Shown here: piece after piece, positions 47,220 to 57,211 of the stretch | Layout of the letters: the number at the start of each line of letters is the position of its first letter | Numbering within the stretch: position 1 is the first letter of the stretch | NCBI GenBank assembly: GCA_031261085.1 | Contig: JAISKB010000024.1 | Location: 22,247 to 86,246, forward strand | Length of the DNA: 64,000 nt | Reading direction: 5' to 3' | Origin: Christensenellaceae bacterium | GTDB taxonomy: Bacteria > Bacillota > Clostridia > Christensenellales > CAG-138 | Program-made: the position numbers and the translations under genes | Notes under the pieces: model-generated | Database searches by the model: none | What the model saw: the letters and a program-made list of their open reading frames with translations, nothing else | Told to the model about the DNA's origin: nothing

Positions 47220-48491
47220 TCACTTGCGCCGGGTGGAATTGGGGATGTGCAGCGCGGCGCGATATTTTGCGATGGTGCGGCGGGATACCTGCCAGCCCTC
47301 GGCGGCGAGCAGGCTTGCGATGCGCATATCGCTTAGGGGCCGCGCCTTGTTTTCCGCCGCGATCAATTGCGCCATGCGCCCGCGCAGCTGGGCGCTGCTA
47401 AAGCCCGCCTCACTTTTGTGCAGGGCGCCGCAAAAGCAATGCCGCAGCGGGTAGACGCCGTGCGGCGTTTGCATGTATTTATCCTTCACGATGCGGCTCA
47501 CGGTGGATATGTGCAGGCCAAGCTCCTGCGCCGCGTCGCCCAGCAGCAGGGCGCCGGGGCTTTCGCCTTGCGCGATGCACGCAAACTGCCGCTTTAGCAG
47601 CAGCTCGGCCATGCGCAGCAAGGAATTTTCCCGCAGGGCAAGCGCGCGCACCATCGCCTGCGCGCGCAGGTATGCCTGCGACAGGTAGGTTTTATCCGCC
47701 TGTTCCTGCATATCCGCGCGGTACTCGGTATAGAGTGCGGATAGGCGCACGCGGCTGTATGCCGTATGCTGCAGCGCGACCTGCCACCCGCTTTCATCTT
47801 CGTAGAACACGATATCCGGCACTACATATACGCTGCCGCCGCCGGACATCCCGCGCACGGGGTATGGTTCGCACGCGCGTATTTGCTCCACCGCCCGCCG
47901 TACCTGCGCAACGGATATTTTGAGCGCGTCGGCTATGCGCTGCAGGCGGCCCGCGGCAATATCCGCAAGGTGCTCGCGCACCACCCGCTCCAGCATGGGC
48001 GAAAGCTGCCCCCTGGCCTGCAGCTGGGCGCACAGGCAGGCCGCGGAATCCTGCGCGGCGATGCCGGCAGGCTCCATGCCGCGCAGCAATGCGAGGCAGC
48101 GCTCCAGCGCGGGCAGGGGGCAGCCCAGCAGGTCGCTAAGCTCCGGCGCGCCTTCGGGCAGGTAGCCGGTGTGCCGGTCCACCATATCGACCAGGCGCTT
48201 GAGTATATGGATTTCGGCCTGCTGCAATTTGTGATAGGGTATTTGCGCCAGCAGGTGTTCGCGCAGGCGGTCGGCGGATAGGTCGGGGATATCCTCGGCG
48301 GGCGCGCCGGGCAGGTAGGGCGCCGCCGGCAGGTGGTGGTGCAGGGTTTCAGGGAGCTCCAGCAAGGGGTTTTGCAGCAGCTCCTCCTGCACATATTGCT
48401 GCAGCTGCTCCAAATTGCAGGCGAGCAAATATAGCGCCTGCTGCTGCGCGGCGCTGATGGTTTGGCGGGTTTTTAATTCTTGATGTAGCAC
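47220..48491 (-). CDS. rpoN: RNA polymerase sigma-54 factor
   Basis: LKTRQTISAAQQQALYLLACNLEQLQQYVQEELLQNPLLE; DIAAGRLQRIADALKISVAQVRRAVEQIRACEPYPVRG; C-terminal RpoN-box-like ASLLAAEGWQVSRRTIAKYRAALHIPNSTRRK. GTG start at 48491 proposed; ORF track start is 48557. Confidence 0.94.
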   Translation of the reverse strand: MLHQELKTRQTISAAQQQALYLLACNLEQLQQYVQEELLQNPLLELPETLHHHLPAAPYLPGAPAEDIPDLSADRLREHLLAQIPYHKLQQAEIHILKRLVDMVDRHTGYLPEGAPELSDLLGCPLPALERCLALLRGMEPAGIAAQDSAACLCAQLQARGQLSPMLERVVREHLADIAAGRLQRIADALKISVAQVRRAVEQIRACEPYPVRGMSGGGSVYVVPDIVFYEDESGWQVALQHTAYSRVRLSALYTEYRADMQEQADKTYLSQAYLRAQAMVRALALRENSLLRMAELLLKRQFACIAQGESPGALLLGDAAQELGLHISTVSRIVKDKYMQTPHGVYPLRHCFCGALHKSEAGFSSAQLRGRMAQLIAAENKARPLSDMRIASLLAAEGWQVSRRTIAKYRAALHIPNSTRRK

Positions 48492-48669
48492 ACGCCGCCT
48501 CCCCGCCGCAAGCTGCACTTTGCGGTGCAGGGAAGGCGGCGCTTCAATAAAAAACAATTGTATGCTATAATTTTAAAAAACGAATTTCATGCCACTATAT
48601 CCTATACATATTAACAGCTGCGTGCCTATTACGTCAATATGACAGGCTGGGCAGCGAAAGGGTTCCGTT

Positions 48670-50676
48670 TTGAAAAAGCGCGTTTTATGCCTGCTTGTAC
48701 TATGCCTATGTTTGGCGGCCGCCGTTTGCCCAGGCAGGGCGGCGGCTTTGCAGCGGTACCTGCGGGTAGCCATAAACTGCAACCTGCCTCCGTTCCAGTT
48801 TTTGGATGCCTCCGGCCAATGCGTGGGCATGCACATACAGATGCTGGATGCCATCGCGCAGAGCCGGGGCTATGTTTTTGATTATATCCCCCTGCAAACA
48901 AACCGCGAATGCTTGGAAGCGCTGCAGGAAGGCAAGGCGGATGTTATTGCGGGCATGATAGAGGGCGCGGCGGATACACTGGGGTATCAGGTGCGCTATA
49001 CCGAGCCTTTAACCGCCTCGCAGCTGTGCGTGGTGGTGCAAAACGACCTGTTGCAGGCTGGGGAAGGGCAGGGCGATTATGACACACGGCTGTATACCGC
49101 CGTGTTTTCGGCGGATACGGCCCGCTATACCCTGCTTGCCAACCTGCGTTTTAACAAGTATATTGTGGTGGGCAACCAAAGCGATGTGGTGGAGCGGCAG
49201 CGGGAAGAAAGCGACATGGCCATGATAGGCATAAAGGACAGCCTGCTGTACCAGCTCGATCAGCTTGGCATATTGGACGACTACGCCATACGGAACAATT
49301 ACCTGGGCACCATACACTTTACCTTGGCGGTGCGGCCAGAGGATGGGGAGCTTTTGCGCTCGCTCAACAGCATCATCGACCAATTCCGCGTGAGCACGCA
49401 ATATGAGGATATTTATAACCGGTGGATCGTGGTGGCGGATTCGGACCTGCGGGCCGCGGCGCTGCGGCAGGTGGGCATAGCGGTGGGCATAGCGGCCGTG
49501 GTGCTGCTGGGGTATGGGTGGGCGACCACCCAGCTGCGCAACGTGCTAAAAAAGCGGGTTGCACAGCAAACCCAGCAGATACAAACCGCGAACCAGGAGC
49601 TGGAACGGCAGCTGACGCAAATACAGGATGAAAATGACCTTAGAAACCGCATCATCAAGTATTCCCCCAACGCCATGCTGCTGTTTGATGAAAACCACGC
49701 CATCGTGCTCACGAACAAAAGCGCGCAGGTGATGGCGGGCACCGAGGAAATGCTGGGGCGCAGTATATTGCAGGTGCCGGTATTTTGCGAGATTGTAACG
49801 CAGCTGGGGCGCGACATGTTTTTGCCGGATGCCACCATTGAAAACCGCAGCATCCGCTTGGAAATCGGCACGGTACAGCGCAGCTACAGGTGCACCACGC
49901 ATCAGGTACACCAATATGGGCGCATCTCCGGCATATTGCTCACCGTGCAGGATATTACCGAGGAGGAGCAGGCCCAGCAGGCGGCCTTCGAATCCGAAAA
50001 AAACAGCGCGCTGATGCGGATTGCCGCCGGCATCGCGCATGAAATCCGCAACCCGCTCATGTCCATTCGCACCTTCGCCTCCCTGATAGGCAGCCGCGGG
50101 AACGACCGGGAGGTGCAGGAGAGCTTTGCGCATTATGTACCCAACGAGGTGGATAGGATAAACCGCCTGATCGAAAGCTTAATCCATTACGCCAAGCCCA
50201 CGAGCCGCCGCGTGGACCGCATATTGGTGAGCGAATTGGTGGAGGAAGCGCTGTATTTGGCCAATCCGCTCATAAAAGCGCCGGCGCAGTTTATACAGGA
50301 GCTGGATCCTTCCCTGTACATAACGGCGGATAGGGACCAGGTTAAGCAAATGGTCATCAACCTGCTGATGAACAGCGTGGAGGCCACCAACCGCCGCCTG
50401 GCGGAAAGCCCCTGTGCGCAGCCGCTTATGATTTATGTGCGCGCGCAGGCAGAGGGCGAGTGGGCGCGCATCACCGTGCGGGATGAAGGCGTGGGGATGA
50501 CCCCGGCGGAAATCGCGCAGTGCACCGAGCCGTTTTTTACCACCAAGGATAACGGCACGGGCTTGGGCCTGGCGCTTATTGAGCAGGATGTGGGCAAAAA
50601 CGGCGGGCATATGAGCATAGAGAGCGAAAAGGGCGTGTATACGCAAATCACCTTGCGGTTTCGGAGGAATATATGA
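48670..50676 (+). CDS. Sensor histidine kinase with extracellular SBP_bac_3-like domain, PAS, HisKA, HATPase (NtrB-like)
   Basis: 668 aa; LRVAINCNLPPFQFLDASGQCVGMHIQMLDAIAQSRGY; AAGIAHEIRNPLMSIRTFASLIG; FFTTKDNGTGLGLALIEQDV. Confidence 0.92.
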   Translation: MKKRVLCLLVLCLCLAAAVCPGRAAALQRYLRVAINCNLPPFQFLDASGQCVGMHIQMLDAIAQSRGYVFDYIPLQTNRECLEALQEGKADVIAGMIEGAADTLGYQVRYTEPLTASQLCVVVQNDLLQAGEGQGDYDTRLYTAVFSADTARYTLLANLRFNKYIVVGNQSDVVERQREESDMAMIGIKDSLLYQLDQLGILDDYAIRNNYLGTIHFTLAVRPEDGELLRSLNSIIDQFRVSTQYEDIYNRWIVVADSDLRAAALRQVGIAVGIAAVVLLGYGWATTQLRNVLKKRVAQQTQQIQTANQELERQLTQIQDENDLRNRIIKYSPNAMLLFDENHAIVLTNKSAQVMAGTEEMLGRSILQVPVFCEIVTQLGRDMFLPDATIENRSIRLEIGTVQRSYRCTTHQVHQYGRISGILLTVQDITEEEQAQQAAFESEKNSALMRIAAGIAHEIRNPLMSIRTFASLIGSRGNDREVQESFAHYVPNEVDRINRLIESLIHYAKPTSRRVDRILVSELVEEALYLANPLIKAPAQFIQELDPSLYITADRDQVKQMVINLLMNSVEATNRRLAESPCAQPLMIYVRAQAEGEWARITVRDEGVGMTPAEIAQCTEPFFTTKDNGTGLGLALIEQDVGKNGGHMSIESEKGVYTQITLRFRRNI

Positions 50677-52031
50677 TAAACCCCAATATCCTTATAATAG
50701 ACGACGAGGCGGGCATCTGCGTTTCGCTTGCGCTGGCGTTGCAGGCGGACTATAACGTGGCGTGGGAAACGGACCCGCGCGAGGGCATGCGGCGCCTGCA
50801 GGCGGAGTCCTTCGATTTGGTGCTGCTGGACCTTATGCTGGGCGGTCAGGATGGGCTGGGCGTGCTCAAGCGTATCAAGGAGGAATACCCGCAGACGGCC
50901 GTGATTATGATGACGGCGTATGGCAGCATCCGCTCCTCGGTAGAGGCTATGAAGCACGGCGCGTTCACCTATTTATCGAAGCCGCTGGATATGGAAGAGC
51001 TGCAGATTCACATAAAGCAGGCACTGGAGTTTCGCGCGCTAAACGAAAAGGTTACCCTGCTTAGCGACGCGCTGCGCGGCAGCGACCCATACGGCGGCAT
51101 CGTGGGGGATAGCCCCGCCATGCAGCAGGTATATGGCATGATAGAAAAGCTGAAGGATGTGGATGCCTCCGTAACCATATCCGGCGAGAGCGGCACGGGC
51201 AAGGAGATGGTGGCCAAGGCCATACATTTTATGGGCAACCGCGCAAACGAGCGCTTTGTTGCGGTAAACTGCGCGGCCATCCCCGAAGGCCTGCTGGAGG
51301 AGGAGTTTTTTGGGCATAAGCGCGGCGCGTTCACGGGCGCTGTGAGCGATAAGCGCGGCAAGTTCGATATAGCCGATAAGGGCACCGTTTTTTTGGATGA
51401 AATAGGGGATATGCCGTTGGGCATGCAGGGCAAGCTGCTGCGCGCGCTGCAGGAGCGGGCGTTTTGCCCTATAGGCGGGCACGATATGCACCGGTTTGAC
51501 GCGCGCGTAATCGTTGCGACCAACCGCGACCTAAAGGATATGATGCTGAAAGGGATGTTTCGGCAGGATTTATACTATCGCATCAACGTGATAGAAATCA
51601 AGATGCCGCCCTTGCGGGAACGCCGGCAGGATATCCCACTGCTGTGCGAACGGTTCATTCAATTGAACAATGTGCGGCAAAAACGCCAAAAACCGATTTT
51701 GGGGGTCACCAAAGAGGTGGAGGCCATGCTGCTTGCCTACGATTACCCGGGAAATGTGCGGGAGCTTGCCAACGCGTTGGAATACGCCGGTATTGTGGCG
51801 ATGGATGAATGGATACACCTGGAGGATCTCCCCGCGCGCATGACGGAGCGTTTGCGCGCCGATGTGCTGGCGCAGGACCCGCTGACCGGCAAAACCATAC
51901 AGCAATTGGAGCGCGAGGCGATATTGGCGGCCTATAAGCGCCACAACGGCAAGCGCAAAGACATCGCGGCCGAGCTGGGCATCAGCGAACGCAACCTGTG
52001 GAACAAGCTGAAGGAATATGGGGTGGGGTAA
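50673..52031 (+). CDS. Sigma-54-dependent response regulator (NtrC/AtoC-like)
   Basis: 452 aa; receiver ILIIDDEAGICVS, SGESGTGKEMVAKAIH, GAFTGA (GAFTGAVSDKRGKFDIADKGTVFLDEIGDM), C-terminal Fis-type HTH (RKDIAAELGISERNLWNKLKEYGV). Confidence 0.95.
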   Translation: MINPNILIIDDEAGICVSLALALQADYNVAWETDPREGMRRLQAESFDLVLLDLMLGGQDGLGVLKRIKEEYPQTAVIMMTAYGSIRSSVEAMKHGAFTYLSKPLDMEELQIHIKQALEFRALNEKVTLLSDALRGSDPYGGIVGDSPAMQQVYGMIEKLKDVDASVTISGESGTGKEMVAKAIHFMGNRANERFVAVNCAAIPEGLLEEEFFGHKRGAFTGAVSDKRGKFDIADKGTVFLDEIGDMPLGMQGKLLRALQERAFCPIGGHDMHRFDARVIVATNRDLKDMMLKGMFRQDLYYRINVIEIKMPPLRERRQDIPLLCERFIQLNNVRQKRQKPILGVTKEVEAMLLAYDYPGNVRELANALEYAGIVAMDEWIHLEDLPARMTERLRADVLAQDPLTGKTIQQLEREAILAAYKRHNGKRKDIAAELGISERNLWNKLKEYGVG

Positions 52032-52061
52032 GCAGCCTTTGCTATAGGGCCCCCAGCCCAC

Positions 52062-52823
52062 TTACGATATTACGCCCCACTCCTTCAGCGTTTGTGTGTT
52101 GGCAATTTTGCGCCGTTCCAGCTCCGCAAGGGCAGCCGCATATAATTCGGGGTCGTTGTAGACTTTGTCACGTGAACCGGCTATGGTTGCAACCACACCA
52201 TCGTAGATTAAATCGTAGTGTTGTTTATAATCTCCACCCGATTCGCCGCGTTCCACCCTTCCCATTGCATCATCTAAATGCTTTTGAAATTCTTTCATAA
52301 ATGTTTCATGGTTATCCGCTTTAATCAGCAAAAGCGAATCATATTTGAATTTTTCGGCACATCCAATCATATCTATGCGGTATTTCTTATAGAACGCAAT
52401 GCAGTCATTTAAGTCGTGAACGATTTCAAGTTTTGGCAATATGATTTCCTGTGTTTTTGTGCATGCAAAGTGCATTTTTTCGCATATATCAGATGGAACA
52501 TAATTAATTGCAACAATCTCCATGCGTTGCTCAAAATTGTAATCGTATCCCACATAGTTAATCAAATCACTTGCACCAAACGCTAACCATTCCTTTTCTA
52601 ATGTTTCGGTATAAATCGAACGAATGCCAGCGGAAATTGTAAAAGCTTTATACCTCGGCGTACCTGTAGGTAATTTTCGTAAACTTAAATAATGCAAAAC
52701 CTCATCACTAGCCATGCGCATAAAAAACTTATTCTGTTTCACATATAAGAAACCTTGCGGCAATAGAATTTGTCCAAGCATATTTTTAAAAGCAGTATTT
52801 AACGTTGGCATATTCCCTTGCAT
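52062..52823 (-). CDS. Hypothetical protein downstream of WXG100 gene
   Basis: 253 aa; MQGNMPTLNTAFKNMLGQILLPQGFLYVKQNKFFMRMASDEVLHYLSLRK...; AT-rich relative to flanks; same strand as the WXG100 gene. Confidence 0.7.
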   Translation of the reverse strand: MQGNMPTLNTAFKNMLGQILLPQGFLYVKQNKFFMRMASDEVLHYLSLRKLPTGTPRYKAFTISAGIRSIYTETLEKEWLAFGASDLINYVGYDYNFEQRMEIVAINYVPSDICEKMHFACTKTQEIILPKLEIVHDLNDCIAFYKKYRIDMIGCAEKFKYDSLLLIKADNHETFMKEFQKHLDDAMGRVERGESGGDYKQHYDLIYDGVVATIAGSRDKVYNDPELYAAALAELERRKIANTQTLKEWGVIS

Positions 52824-52908
52824 TTAGAATTCCTTCTTTAATTTATATTTATTGAATTACCCTATGGCGTTGAGGCCGCGTTTGTGTGTAAAACAGGGGT
52901 TCGGAGCA

Positions 52909-53202
52909 TTAGTTCCTAAACTTGCTGGCGATGTCCTGATCCAACTGTTCCACAGCATTGGCGGTGCCGTCCAGCTGCGAGCCGATGTCGTCGAGCAGCT
53001 GCTTCATCGAGTTAAAGGCAGGCTTGGGCGTTTCAAACTGCTGTGCAAACTGCGCGCTCGCTTGGCCTTCCCTCTCATCCTGCAGCACATTGATGATGCT
53101 CTGCATCTTGTTGACTACGTCCTGAAAGTTCTGCCCCTCCGTGCGTACTTCTCCCGCGCGGCCGCACATTTGTTCCGGGGTCATTCTAATCTGTCCGGCC
53201 AT
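52909..53202 (-). CDS. WXG100-family (ESAT-6-like) protein, REG in place of WXG
   Basis: MAGQIRMTPEQMCGRAGEVRTEGQNFQDVVNKMQSIINVLQDEREGQASAQFAQQFETPKPAFNSMKQLLDDIGSQLDGTANAVEQLDQDIASKFRN; RBS AAAGGAG. Confidence 0.8.
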   Translation of the reverse strand: MAGQIRMTPEQMCGRAGEVRTEGQNFQDVVNKMQSIINVLQDEREGQASAQFAQQFETPKPAFNSMKQLLDDIGSQLDGTANAVEQLDQDIASKFRN

Positions 53203-53406
53203 AACGTTATTCTCCTTTGTATTGCGTATATTTGGAATGGATTCCCTTATACGGCGGGAATATCCTTCCATTGCGAAAAGTGTTTTTTTGAAACAGGGCA
53301 AGGTATAGCGAGCCATAACCATGCAATAAGGTGAAAATGTGGTAAATGAACTAATTATGCTTATTCTAACATCTTATTTTACATAATTCAACAGATATGG
53401 AAAAAA
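53188..53406 (-). repeat. WXG100 promoter/leader cassette (inverted partner of 24354-24572)
   Basis: Reverse complement nearly identical to 24354-24572; includes TTGAAT-N17-TAGAAT. Confidence 0.93.
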
Positions 53407-53765
53407 TCCTGGCAACGTGGCAAGAGAAATATATTGTTGGACAATTCCCCTTCGGCGGCAGGAAGGCTTGGCAGGGGGATATAGGGGTGCTTTTCAGCGC
53501 AAGACGATAAAGCACTCCACGATGGAGACGGTGCACAATACAGGAGATGCACCTACGTTTGGCGCTTCTCTTTTCATATGCCGCATCGTCATCCTTATTC
53601 TGCGGCAGAAACAGCGAGAGCAGCAACCGCACAGACCGCTTCGCCTTGATACCGCATTATGATGCAGTCCACAGCAGCGTCGAGCGATGTCGCAAAGGTA
53701 CTGGAGCTGTTGAACAAATCGCCAGAGCTTACCGCCCAACTGCTGCAACTTTTGGACGGCGTGGT

Positions 53766-53904
53766 AACGCAAGGGACTGTGCGCGTTACAAGTGCCAATT
53801 AGCAAAAAATTAGCCCGAAAAAACGAGCGATTAGCAAAACGGGCTAAAAAATTAGCAAAGCCCCGTTTTTGCAATCCGGCGATTAGCAAGCGGGACATTG
53901 CATA
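53766..53904 (-). repeat. Inverted partner of 31392-31488, with extra 42-nt hairpin segment
   Basis: Direct comparison of both sequences. Confidence 0.9.
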
Positions 53905-53947
53905 AGGAGCGAAATTGAGGCAAAAGGCGTGTGTACTGATTAGCAAA
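53799..53947 (+). repeat. Cluster of five ATTAGCAA octamers
   Basis: ATTAGCAA at 53799, 53831, 53852, 53883 and 53940, plus one ATTAGCCC. Confidence 0.85.
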
Positions 53948-53978
53948 AATGCAATCGCGGCAAACATGTGGGGAACGA

Positions 53979-54003
53979 AAAAAGCCCCATTTCTGGGGCT
54001 TCG
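53979..54003 (-). terminator. tRNA-Arg terminator
   Basis: Minus strand GAAGCCCC-AGAAAT-GGGGCTTTTTTC. Confidence 0.75.
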
Positions 54004-54080
54004 TGGCGTTCCCGGCGCGATTCGAACGCGCGGCCTACCGCTTAGGAGGCGGTCGCTCTATCCTGCTGAGCTACGGGAAC
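54004..54080 (-). tRNA. tRNA-Arg (anticodon CCT), CCA encoded
   Basis: Minus strand GTTCCCG...CGGGAAC-G-CCA; anticodon arm ACCGC-CTCCTAA-GCGGT; T loop TTCGAAT. Confidence 0.94.
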
Positions 54081-54339
54081 ACAAACCGTATCTGCGACAT
54101 GTTTTATTATAGGGCGGGAGGATTGCCGTGTCAATAAGCCATTGCGCGCTTGTGTTGTGTATTAAAATGATATAAAATCTATAGCAAATACTTATATATT
54201 TTTACATACGCCGTTTAACGGGATCAGCCGCTGTGAAATTGGAGAAAAAGGCCAACCAACGGCTTTCGTTTCCCAAAATGATTTGTGGAATTTAAAAAAC
54301 AATCATCTTTCGTATGATTGCGCAAAGGAGGATACAATC

Positions 54340-55482
54340 ATGGCTAATTTTTGCACCAAATGCGGGACCGCGCTCCAGGAAGGCGCGCGCTTTTGCGGGA
54401 AATGCGGCGCCGCCGTGCAGGATGCGCCGCAGCCCGAAATGCCCCCTCCCCCTTTAGCGGAACCGGCGCAGGAACCGCCCGTGGCGGAGCAGCCCGCCGC
54501 CGTTCCCCAGGAGCAGCCGCAGCCTCCCTTTGGCGCGCAGCCGGGCGTTTACCCCGGCGCGGCATTTGCCCCCACCGCCCACGGCAGCGAGCAAGGGCAT
54601 AAGAAGCGGGGGTTGTTTGCGGTTTTGGGCGGCATCGCCGCCATCATAATCCTCGCGCTCATCCTCACGCTGGCGATTGACGGGGGCGAAAAGGACGTTG
54701 GATATTATCAAATCGGCGGGGAGCGAATCCAATCGGTCGCTTTCGCATTGGGCGAGAGCCGCAAGGTTCAAAGCATAAAGCGCAGTGTGAAAAACGGCGT
54801 CGAAACACTTAGCATCGACTATGGCGTGCCCGGCAAGGAGCAGGGCGAGGATGTGCGCACGTTTTTAGCCTACCTGCAGCGCAAGGATGGATTTACCGCA
54901 CTCGGGGATATAAACGACGTGACGTTTGCCAAAAAAACCGGCTCGAGAATACAGATTTGGCGCAGCGCCGAAGAGCCGGGCTATATGATCGTAGTGCAGG
55001 CGGATTATGACGCAAGGGGCTATACCATCACGCTCATGTACGGAGAAGGGCAAGTAGCCATGGGTGAAACGCCTGCCGGCACACCGGCGCCACAGCCGCA
55101 GACTACCCAGCCCCCGCCCTACGACCCGCCCGCCACCGAGCAGCCCGCAGCAACCGTGCCGCCAAACGATTTTTCGGCGCTGCTGCCCGCAGGGGAACCT
55201 GTCGACTCCGACACCATCAATGGCTATAAAATCGACATCTATAAAAACGGCACGGTCTCCCTCAATGACGGCAGAGGCATCATACTGCCCAATGGCACGG
55301 TCTACATCAACGGCACCCCGCGCGACAGCATCGACATGATAGAGATACCCGATGGCGGCACCATTGCTTACTATGATGAGTGCGCGGTGGCGATAGTGGA
55401 TGGGCAGCTTTATGTGGCCGCCAACGGCGGTTTGATCTGTGTGGATAGGGACGGCAACGCAAGCGTTTATTCTACGCCATAA
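54340..55482 (+). CDS. Zinc-ribbon domain membrane protein
   Basis: MANFCTKCGTALQEGARFCGKCGAAV; TM segment; AAAGGAGGATACAATC RBS. Confidence 0.85.
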   Translation: MANFCTKCGTALQEGARFCGKCGAAVQDAPQPEMPPPPLAEPAQEPPVAEQPAAVPQEQPQPPFGAQPGVYPGAAFAPTAHGSEQGHKKRGLFAVLGGIAAIIILALILTLAIDGGEKDVGYYQIGGERIQSVAFALGESRKVQSIKRSVKNGVETLSIDYGVPGKEQGEDVRTFLAYLQRKDGFTALGDINDVTFAKKTGSRIQIWRSAEEPGYMIVVQADYDARGYTITLMYGEGQVAMGETPAGTPAPQPQTTQPPPYDPPATEQPAATVPPNDFSALLPAGEPVDSDTINGYKIDIYKNGTVSLNDGRGIILPNGTVYINGTPRDSIDMIEIPDGGTIAYYDECAVAIVDGQLYVAANGGLICVDRDGNASVYSTP

Positions 55483-55550
55483 ACGATGGGCGGCGGCGTG
55501 ACGATACCGAGCCAACGCGCTTACACGCGCAGAAAGATGGTGTCAGGCTT

Positions 55551-57167
55551 ATGAAGAAGAAAGCATGTGCGGCGCTTGCGCTCCTATTCATTGCGGCGCT
55601 TTTGCTCGCGGGCTGCGAGGGTAAGCCCCCTCAATCGAAGGAGGGTGTGCCTCTGTTCGATTTTTTGAAGGACGGGGCCACCGCTTCCTTCGTGCGGAAT
55701 TTTGAAAAGAGCTTCCCTATATCGGTTGGCGTCGCTTCGTTCGAATACGCGGATTCCGGCGATTATAGGAAAACGACGGATGCGGAAACGATCCGCGCCG
55801 TGTTCAGCGCGCTTTCGGATATAAGGGTGTTTGAAAAAATCGGGGATTCCGGTACAGCCTACTATATGGAAACCATCCAATATATCTTCCAGCTGCCAAA
55901 CGATAAGCAGATTACCTTCGGGTTCCATGAAGGCGATCTTATCTACAAAGAGCAGCAGCGATATAGCATCGAAGGCTATTACAACCTGCGCGCCGCCTTC
56001 CCGCCGCCGGGCGGCAGCCTGGAGGGCCTTGAAGGGCCGGGGCCTATGTACCAACCCAACGGCAGCTTTGGCAACCGGCCCGGGAACACCGCCAACGGCG
56101 GCTGGGTGGTGGAGGGCATGCGTGACGAAACATATGTGGCGGCGCAGCAAGGGGTTTGGCGTGTTGCGGGGAATGGCGCGATAGAACAACTCTCCGGCAG
56201 GCGGGCCGGCTGGCTTTCGCTGTATGGGCCCGCCATATTGCTATATTGCGGGTATGACGCCGACACCATGGAGCCGGATGGTATATACGCGGTTTCCACC
56301 GAAACCCCGGCGGCGTTTGGCGAGGTAAAGCTCTACGATGGCTACGCATCCGCCCTGCAGATATATGGGAGCAGCGCCTACTTCCTCACCTCGCAGGCGC
56401 TGGTTAAGGCGGACATATCCGGCCTGGAAGGATGGCTGCAAACGCCCCCAACCGCCGATGAAACGGACACACTCGCTGCAAAGCCCATCAGCTGGGGCAC
56501 GCCCGCCGTTGGGCAGCCGGGCTACGACGCATCGGGGCTGCCGCACGACAGGCCGACAGGCTTTGCGATTGGCTATGGCGGCGTGTATGTGGCGCTTAGC
56601 CTGAGCGGCGCGCGCTATGAAGAATTTGTATATGTATATAGCTTGGACGGCGCGCAAGCGGAGCGGGAGGAGGCGCTTACGGATATCGCCTGCCGCAACA
56701 TGTTCTTCACGCAGGATGATTATCTGTTCTTCCGATATACGGGTGGCGCTTATGATACGCTGCGGGAGGATGTGCTGCCCGGCATTTATGGATATAGCCC
56801 GGGAAATGCCGCAGGCGGTATGATTTTCGACGAGGGCGACCTTGCCTTCACGCTCTGGACGGACATCACCTTCGAGAGCATTAAAAACGCGGCAAAAATA
56901 CTGCTGGTGGCGGCGGGTGACGGCGGTATAACGGGCGCGGGACGCACCGGGCTTTATACCATCGACATGGCCGGAGAAATGCCCGGCGAGCCGGTACAGC
57001 TTTATGACAGCGCGGCGCTGCTGCCCAACCTCGCTGGCAAGTATATCTACTTTTGCGCGCCAACGCCGCAAGGCGGCGCGCCATATGCCTATTACCGCAT
57101 CCCGATAGACGGGCTATCGGGGGTGGAGCGGCTGGATTTCGACAGCAAAACGATTGAGGCAGGCTAG
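55551..57167 (+). CDS. Hypothetical lipoprotein
   Basis: 538 aa; LLLAGCEGK lipobox; long host-composition ORF. Confidence 0.75.
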   Translation: MKKKACAALALLFIAALLLAGCEGKPPQSKEGVPLFDFLKDGATASFVRNFEKSFPISVGVASFEYADSGDYRKTTDAETIRAVFSALSDIRVFEKIGDSGTAYYMETIQYIFQLPNDKQITFGFHEGDLIYKEQQRYSIEGYYNLRAAFPPPGGSLEGLEGPGPMYQPNGSFGNRPGNTANGGWVVEGMRDETYVAAQQGVWRVAGNGAIEQLSGRRAGWLSLYGPAILLYCGYDADTMEPDGIYAVSTETPAAFGEVKLYDGYASALQIYGSSAYFLTSQALVKADISGLEGWLQTPPTADETDTLAAKPISWGTPAVGQPGYDASGLPHDRPTGFAIGYGGVYVALSLSGARYEEFVYVYSLDGAQAEREEALTDIACRNMFFTQDDYLFFRYTGGAYDTLREDVLPGIYGYSPGNAAGGMIFDEGDLAFTLWTDITFESIKNAAKILLVAAGDGGITGAGRTGLYTIDMAGEMPGEPVQLYDSAALLPNLAGKYIYFCAPTPQGGAPYAYYRIPIDGLSGVERLDFDSKTIEAG

Positions 57168-57211
57168 GGCGTTGCGCCATAGCTGTGGGAGCTTTGAGGC
57201 TGGCTTCGCCG

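Noticed and set aside
53799-53947. CRISPR array
   Set aside because: ATTAGCAA repeats are only 8 nt with irregular spacing; no cas genes.
53494-53967. 157-aa minus-strand ORF upstream of the WXG100 gene
   Set aside because: Mostly repeat-derived sequence with no start/RBS support and mixed frames; treated as non-coding repeat unless conservation shows otherwise.
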